Origin: DATJXG01 sp035500455
GTDB lineage: Bacteria > Acidobacteriota > Terriglobia > Terriglobales > Acidobacteriaceae
Direction of reading: 5' to 3'
Assembly: GCA_035500455.1 (NCBI GenBank)
Contig: DATJXG010000294.1
Coordinates: 1-17,818 of the forward strand
Length of the DNA: 17,818 bases
Part shown: one piece after another, positions 14,629 through 17,818 of the stretch
Numbering within the stretch: the stretch's first letter is position 1
How the letters are laid out: each line of letters opens with the position of its first letter
Position numbers and translations under genes: made by a program
The notes under the pieces: model-generated
Told to the model about the DNA's origin: nothing
Databases searched by the model: none
Seen by the model: only the letters and a program-made list of their open reading frames with translations

Positions 14629-14667
14629 AAAGCGAATAAAAAGCGAATACGCCGCAAAGCCGCTTTT
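14629..14667 (+). promoter_or_regulatory. Candidate operator upstream of imuA
   Basis: AAAGCGAATA occurs twice as a direct repeat (14629-14638 and 14640-14649) at an 11-bp period, one helical turn. AAAAGCG (14639-14645) and CGCTTTT (14661-14667) form an inverted repeat. This is 30-70 bp before the imuA ATG, where an SOS-type regulator would bind. It does not match the GAAC-N4-GTTC or GTTC-N7-GTTC LexA boxes, so the regulator is unknown and the call is weak. Confidence 0.3.
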
Positions 14668-14696
14668 CGTTCCTGGAGTCTTCTGAGGGTCCCTCA

Positions 14697-15725
14697 ATGT
14701 TTTCCTCGTGGGTTTGTGATCCGGCCGTGGGCCGTCCTGTTGCCTTTGAAGAGGGCCAGCCAGGCAACCGCCCCTGTAGAGACGTAGCTGACTACATCTC
14801 TACGGTTCCCAAACTGGCTGGCGTAATTCCGGCCGCCCGGCTCGAGGTGCGGCCGGCGCCGGAGATGGCCTCCAGCGGCATCCTCGAAATGGACGCTCTT
14901 ACCGGCGGCCTGCCGCGGGGGCGGCTTACTGAGGTATGCGGCGCTGCTTCTTCCGGACGCACCAGCATCCTGCTCGCCGCCCTGGCCGCCGCTACCCGGC
15001 GACAGGAAGCCTGCGCCCTGGTGGATGTGAGCGATGCCTTCGATCCCGCCTCCGCCGCGGCTGCGGGAATGGATTTCTCCCGACTGCTGTGGGTGCGGTG
15101 TGGGGGATTTTCACCACAGAGGCATCCTTCGGCTGCGCTCAGGACAGGCTCCGACACAGAGAAAACAAAAAAGAAATTCTGTGGATCCGAAGCTATGCAG
15201 GAAGGGCATGACTTCAGTCGTGCCGAAAGCAGATCCAAATTCCCGAGGACTTCAGCCCCCGAGGGCGAAATGGTTGAGCAGGCACTCCGTGCCGCCGATC
15301 TGCTGCTGCAAAGCGGCGGCTTTGGATTGGTCGCTATCGACCTGGGGGGTGTTTCCACAAAGCTGGCGCGGCGCATCCCGCTGACCTCCTGGTTCCGCTT
15401 CCAGCGCGGGGTAGAGAACATGCCCACGATTTTGTTTGCGCTCACGCCGGCGCCGTGCGCGCAGAGTTGCGCTGCGTTGTTGCTGAAAGTTCAGTCGTCA
15501 GCCGTCAGTCGCCGGTCTTCGGGGGAGCTTTCAACTGTCAGCTCTCAGCTTTCAGAAAACCTGACCCATGTGCAGCTCTTGAAAGGGCTGCAGGTCGAAA
15601 TAGAAATTCTGCGTTCGCGGTTTGCGCCCGAGCGGGCGGTTCGCGATTACACAAGCCCGATGGGACGCAAGCCGGCGCAATCCGTAACCGCGGAATTCAC
15701 GACGAAAGCGGTGTCGGCGGGGTGA
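14697..15725 (+). CDS. imuA: ImuA-like RecA-fold protein with repeat-derived insertions
   Basis: ImuA-type proteins recruit ImuB and DnaE2 in DNA-damage-induced mutagenesis. The RecA-like core is visible: GILEMDALTGGLPRGRLTEV (61-80), a Walker-A-like CGAASSGRTS (81-90, Arg where RecA has Lys), ALVDVSDAFDPASAAAAGMDFSRLLWVR (107-134), a Walker-B-like LVAIDLGG (211-218), WFRFQRGVENMPTILFALT (232-250) and LLKGLQVEIEILRSR (294-308). Three segments do not fit the family and coincide with DNA repeats: 27-36, about 138-190 and about 267-290. Each keeps the frame open. The start is uncertain: ATG 14697 (GAGGG nine bases before it), GTG 14727, or ATG 14865 (GGAG overlapping), which would leave out the first repeat. 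It is followed by imuB after 34 bp. Whether the protein is functional cannot be told. Confidence 0.82.
   Translation: MFSSWVCDPAVGRPVAFEEGQPGNRPCRDVADYISTVPKLAGVIPAARLEVRPAPEMASSGILEMDALTGGLPRGRLTEVCGAASSGRTSILLAALAAATRRQEACALVDVSDAFDPASAAAAGMDFSRLLWVRCGGFSPQRHPSAALRTGSDTEKTKKKFCGSEAMQEGHDFSRAESRSKFPRTSAPEGEMVEQALRAADLLLQSGGFGLVAIDLGGVSTKLARRIPLTSWFRFQRGVENMPTILFALTPAPCAQSCAALLLKVQSSAVSRRSSGELSTVSSQLSENLTHVQLLKGLQVEIEILRSRFAPERAVRDYTSPMGRKPAQSVTAEFTTKAVSAG
14776..14803. repeat. GTAGAGACGTAG palindrome within the imuA 5' end
   Basis: GTAGAGACGTAG (14776-14787) and CTACATCTCTAC (14792-14803) pair at 11 of 12 positions around CTGA. If imuA starts at 14697 it encodes residues about 27-36; if it starts at 14865 it is in the leader. 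It is a different family from the other repeats in the window. Confidence 0.8.
15108..15266. repeat. Composite repeat insertion inside imuA
   Basis: About 159 bp (53 codons) separate the RecA-like LLWVRCGG from MVEQALRAADLLLQ, which I expect to be nearly adjacent. The DNA breaks into known-looking pieces. CCACAGA (15114-15120) pairs with TCTGTGG (15178-15184). The 26-bp module lies between them (15126-15151). A hairpin GGCATGAC-TTCA-GTCGTGCC follows (15205-15224), then a related GACTTCAGCCCCCGAGGG (15250-15267). The encoded peptide (Arg/Ser/Lys-rich, with EKTKKKFCGSEAM) has no family features. Confidence 0.75.
15126..15151. repeat. 26-bp nested module, copy 2
   Basis: The module begins CCTTCGGCTGCGCTCAGG and ends ACAGGCTC. 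It matches copy 1 (10501-10526) at 21 of 26 positions, four of the five differences being transitions. It is flanked by GAGGCA on the left and GACACAGAG on the right, as if it interrupted a CACAGAGRCACAGAG-like repeat. The host sequence is unrelated to that of copy 1. Confidence 0.7.
15491..15555 (+). repeat. TCAGNNN heptamer arrays inside imuA
   Basis: Two short arrays with 7-nt periodicity lie in the 3' part of imuA: three units at 15491-15511 (TCAGTCG, TCAGCCG, TCAGTCG) and three and a half at 15531-15555 (TCAACTG, TCAGCTC, TCAGCTT, TCAG). They encode a Ser-rich stretch, residues about 266-287, inside an otherwise conserved region. All units run in the TCAG orientation, which avoids the in-frame TGA that the opposite CTGA orientation would create. 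Confidence 0.8.
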
Positions 15726-15729
15726 AGTT

Positions 15730-15759
15730 CAATCGAAAATTGGCAATCGAAAATCGTCC
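15730..15759 (+). repeat. 14-nt direct repeat abutting the imuB start
   Basis: CAATCGAAAATTGG (15730-15743) is followed directly by CAATCGAAAATCGT (15744-15757), then CC and the imuB ATG. The unit is 2 x 7 nt. It takes up nearly the whole imuA-imuB spacer and leaves no room for a standard ribosome binding site. Confidence 0.8.
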
Positions 15760-17394
15760 ATGCCTTTCGCCTGCATCTTCGTTCCCAACTTTCCGGTGCA
15801 AGCCGTGCTGCGCGCCGAACCCGGCCTGCGTTCGCAATCGCTGGCCGTACTGGAAGGCAAGGCCCCATTGCAGAAGGTTTTGGCGGTCAATGAAAATGCC
15901 CGGCGCGCCGGCATTGAGCCGGGAATGACGCGCGTGCAAGTGGAAACCTGCGGCGGCCTGGCGCTGCGCCCGCGCTCTTCGCCGGCGGAAGCGGACGCTC
16001 ATGCCGCGCTGCTGGAGTGCGCGCAAACTTTTTCCCCGTGTGTAGAAAACGGCGCCACCGACACCTTCCTGCTCGATCTGGCCGGGATGGAAGCGCTTTT
16101 CGGCTCTCCGTCAAAAATCGCTCACGATCTGGCGCGCCGCATCTCCGCTCTTGGCGTTGAAGCCAACGTGGCTGTTGCGTCCAATGTGGATACCGCCGCG
16201 CTCGCCGCCCGCGGATTTTCCGGTGTGACTTTCATTTCTCCGGGACAGGAAGCGGAACGCCTGGGGAGTCTTCCTGTGAATGTGCTGTTCAAAAAAGAGC
16301 AGGGCCAGCCAGCCAGCAACCCGGAACAATTAATGGAAACTTTCCAGCGCTGGGGCATCCATGATCTTCGCTCCCTGGCCGCATTGCCGGAAGTCGCCCT
16401 CAGCGAGCGCATGGGGCAGGAAGGAGTCCTGCTGCAGCGGCTGGCGCGCGGGGCGATGGCGCGCGATCTGGTTCCGCTGGAGGAGCCGCCGGTCTTCGAA
16501 GCCGAAATCGAACTGGAATACCCGCTGGTCCTGCTCGAGCCGCTGGCATTTCTGCTGAACCAACTGCTCGAGGAAATTTGCTCCCGCCTGGCGGAGTATT
16601 CCCTGGCCACGCAGGAATTAACTTTGCAACTGGGACTAGCTGGCTGCTATGACGTAGCGCCTGCGTCCCGCCGGCACCTGGACGGTGAAGACACAGCTTG
16701 GAACGCCCCCGGCGTTGCCGGCGGGGCGCCGCTACCACCGCACAGTTTTACCCGAATCCTGCGCCTGCCGGTCCCGCTGCTCGATCCCAAAGTTTTTCTC
16801 AAGCTGCTGCAACTCGACTTGAACGCCAACCCGCCAGGCGCCCCGATTCGCAAAATTCACCTCACGGCGAAGCCGGCCCGGTCACGCGCCGCCCAGGGCG
16901 GCCTTTTCCTGCCGCCTTCTCCGGAGCCGGAAAAACTGGAACTCACCCTGGCGAGAATTGCAGGCATTGTGGGCGAGCAGAAATCCGGCTCTGTGGAGTT
17001 ACTGGATACCCATCGCTCTGAAGCCTTCCGCATCCGGCACTTCATGCCGGAACAGCCGCGGGAAAAAAGGCGCTCGCTGCCAGAGAGTCGCCCCGCTGCG
17101 CCTCAGCCGGATCTGGTAACCGCGCTGCGAATCTTCCGCCCACCTCTTCGTGCCACGGTTACCCTTCGCGACGGCAAACCCGCGCACGTCACTTGTCCAA
17201 AACGCGAGGCCATCCAGGGAGAAATCCTCTGGACCACTGGCCCCTGGCGCTCTTCCGGCGATTGGTGGGAACAAGAAGGCTGGGCTTGTGACGAATGGGA
17301 CATCGCTGTCGAGGAAAAATCCGGCATCGTTCTCTACCGCCTGGTGCGCGATTTACTCAAAGGGCGATGGCTGCTAGAGGGCAGCTATGACTGA
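15760..17394 (+). CDS. imuB: ImuB, catalytically inactive Y-family polymerase relative
   Basis: ImuB is the hub of the ImuA-ImuB-DnaE2 mutasome. It has a Y-family (DinB-like) fold but does not polymerise. In the 544-aa product, MPFACIFVPNFPVQAV (1-16) replaces the DinB strand that holds the first catalytic Asp, and TDTFLLDLAGMEALFG (100-115) replaces the S.DE.YLD motif; both acids are gone, as expected for ImuB. A helix-hairpin-like RWGIHDLRSLAALP (197-210) and the little-finger region (245-345) follow. QGGLF (379-383) fits the beta-clamp-binding consensus QxxLF. The C-terminal part ends in WWEQEGWACDEWDIAVEEKSGIVLYRLVRDL, usual for the family. Residues about 299-326 are encoded by an inverted repeat and look inserted. 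No ribosome binding site is seen; translation may depend on imuA. Confidence 0.93.
   Translation: MPFACIFVPNFPVQAVLRAEPGLRSQSLAVLEGKAPLQKVLAVNENARRAGIEPGMTRVQVETCGGLALRPRSSPAEADAHAALLECAQTFSPCVENGATDTFLLDLAGMEALFGSPSKIAHDLARRISALGVEANVAVASNVDTAALAARGFSGVTFISPGQEAERLGSLPVNVLFKKEQGQPASNPEQLMETFQRWGIHDLRSLAALPEVALSERMGQEGVLLQRLARGAMARDLVPLEEPPVFEAEIELEYPLVLLEPLAFLLNQLLEEICSRLAEYSLATQELTLQLGLAGCYDVAPASRRHLDGEDTAWNAPGVAGGAPLPPHSFTRILRLPVPLLDPKVFLKLLQLDLNANPPGAPIRKIHLTAKPARSRAAQGGLFLPPSPEPEKLELTLARIAGIVGEQKSGSVELLDTHRSEAFRIRHFMPEQPREKRRSLPESRPAAPQPDLVTALRIFRPPLRATVTLRDGKPAHVTCPKREAIQGEILWTTGPWRSSGDWWEQEGWACDEWDIAVEEKSGIVLYRLVRDLLKGRWLLEGSYD
16654..16735. repeat. GTAGCGCC-type inverted repeat embedded in imuB
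   Basis: The left arm (16654-16675, GTAGCGCCTGCGTCCC then GCCGGC) and the right arm (16717-16735, GCCGGCGGGGCGCCGCTAC) are imperfect reverse complements around a 41-bp centre. The 82 bp encode VAPASRRHLDGEDTAWNAP and onwards, an insert between the LTLQLGLAG strand and FTRILRLPVPLLDPKVFLKL. The solo arm at 7106-7127 is a relative. The frame is kept open. Confidence 0.75.
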
Positions 17395-17395
17395 G

Positions 17396-17595
17396 CGTTC
17401 AGCATTCAGCATTCAGTACTGAGCACCTGGCACTTTGAGAAAAGCTAAGAACGAAAGCAGCTCCGTGGAAGCAGGGCGCTTCATCGCCATGAAATTTTGA
17501 TTTTCAAACGCGCTTTAGCGCCTGTGGCAACTTTTAGATCTACCAATGCGAGTGCCAAGCCGACTGAATGCTAACTACTCAATGCTGACTGCTCC
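17396..17595. repeat. 200-bp element with heptamer-built inverted ends between imuB and dnaE2
   Basis: The left end (17399-17433) is made of 7-nt units: TCAGCAT, TCAGCAT, TCAGTAC, TGAGCAC, CTGGCAC. The right end (17550-17595) is the inverted counterpart: GAGTGCCAAGC, then CGACTGA, ATGCTAA, CTACTCA, ATGCTGA, CTGCTCC. The centre holds a GCGC-TTTA-GCGC hairpin (17510-17521) and no gene. The last unit touches the dnaE2 ATG. It resembles a miniature inverted-repeat element. Confidence 0.75.
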
Positions 17596-17818
17596 ATGTA
17601 TCTCGAACTTCACGCCCGCTCCGCCTTCAGCTTCCTCGAAGGCTCGTCGCTGCCCGAGGAGTTGGTCGGCGTGTGCCAGCACTTCCAGATGCCCGCCATG
17701 GCGCTGCTCGATACTGATGGCGTCTACGGCGTGCCGCGCTTCCATCTCGCCGCCAATAAAGCAAAGCTAAAAGCCCACATCGGCGCCGAGGTCTCTGCAA
17801 AGTCACCACGAAGTCCCG
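17596..17818 (+). CDS. dnaE2: Error-prone DNA polymerase DnaE2, N-terminal part
   Basis: The frame from ATG 17596 stays open to the window end (74 codons). MYLELHARSAFSFLEGSSLP (1-20) is the start of the PHP domain of C-family polymerases, with the metal-site-like ELH.RS.FSFL. It continues ELVGVCQHFQMPAMALLDTDGVYGVPRFH and KAHIGAEV, all typical of DnaE2/DnaE. DnaE2 is the catalytic subunit of the ImuA-ImuB-DnaE2 translesion complex, and the neighbours make DnaE2 much likelier than replicative DnaE. The last visible residues, SAKSPRSP, do not fit the family and may begin another repeat insertion (aaagtcaccacgaagtc). No ribosome binding site is visible; a heptamer array abuts the ATG. Confidence 0.9.
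   Translation, partial: MYLELHARSAFSFLEGSSLPEELVGVCQHFQMPAMALLDTDGVYGVPRFHLAANKAKLKAHIGAEVSAKSPRSP

Noticed and set aside
15491..15555. CRISPR-like array from the short repeated units
   Set aside because: Units are 7 nt with no unique spacers of 25-40 nt and no cas gene is present; this is a simple periodic repeat.

Overview
This window is GC-rich (roughly 60 % by eye), densely coding and has no rRNA, tRNA, CRISPR array, transposase or phage gene that I can see. The gene families point to a soil-type Gram-negative-like bacterium, most probably Acidobacteriota: an imuA-imuB-dnaE2 mutagenesis cassette, a hemE-hemH-hemY heme cluster, a large TPR protein with an Ala/Pro linker, and many short dispersed palindromic repeats. 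That assignment is inference; no rRNA is present to settle it.

Layout. (1) 1-805, plus strand: the C-terminal part of a Bax-inhibitor-1/YccA-like membrane protein, then a small YvlD/phage-holin-4-type membrane protein. (2) 895-6872, minus strand: five genes running leftwards, namely a 1005-aa TPR protein, a small membrane protein, a LOG-family nucleotide hydrolase, a ThiE/TenI-type protein and an FGE-sulfatase-domain protein without the catalytic cysteine pair. (3) 7190-8950, plus strand: an ACT-domain protein and a membrane-anchored lytic transglycosylase, followed by a small minus-strand gene (9004-9231) with an excellent ribosome binding site. (4) 9455-13484, plus strand: hemE, hemH, an unknown 122-aa gene and hemY, the last steps of heme synthesis. 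(5) 13594-14376: a secreted Met/His-rich protein, possibly copper-binding. (6) 14697-17818: the ImuA-like RecA-fold protein, ImuB (a Y-family polymerase relative without catalytic acids) and the first 74 codons of DnaE2, which together form an error-prone, damage-tolerance polymerase complex.

The most unusual content is the repeat landscape. At least seven kinds of short repeat occur, most of them in spacers of the right half. Several lie inside the mutagenesis genes. imuA appears to carry three repeat-derived segments and imuB one, all keeping the reading frame open. A 26-bp module (10501-10526 and 15126-15151) sits inside two unrelated repeats, and at 10501 it visibly splits one arm of an otherwise alignable inverted repeat. 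Arrays with 7-nt periodicity (TCAGNNN and related) occur inside imuA, immediately before the imuB ATG and immediately before the dnaE2 ATG. The gene functions are standard; how these repeats move, and what they do to the imu proteins and to translation, is the part that looks undescribed.
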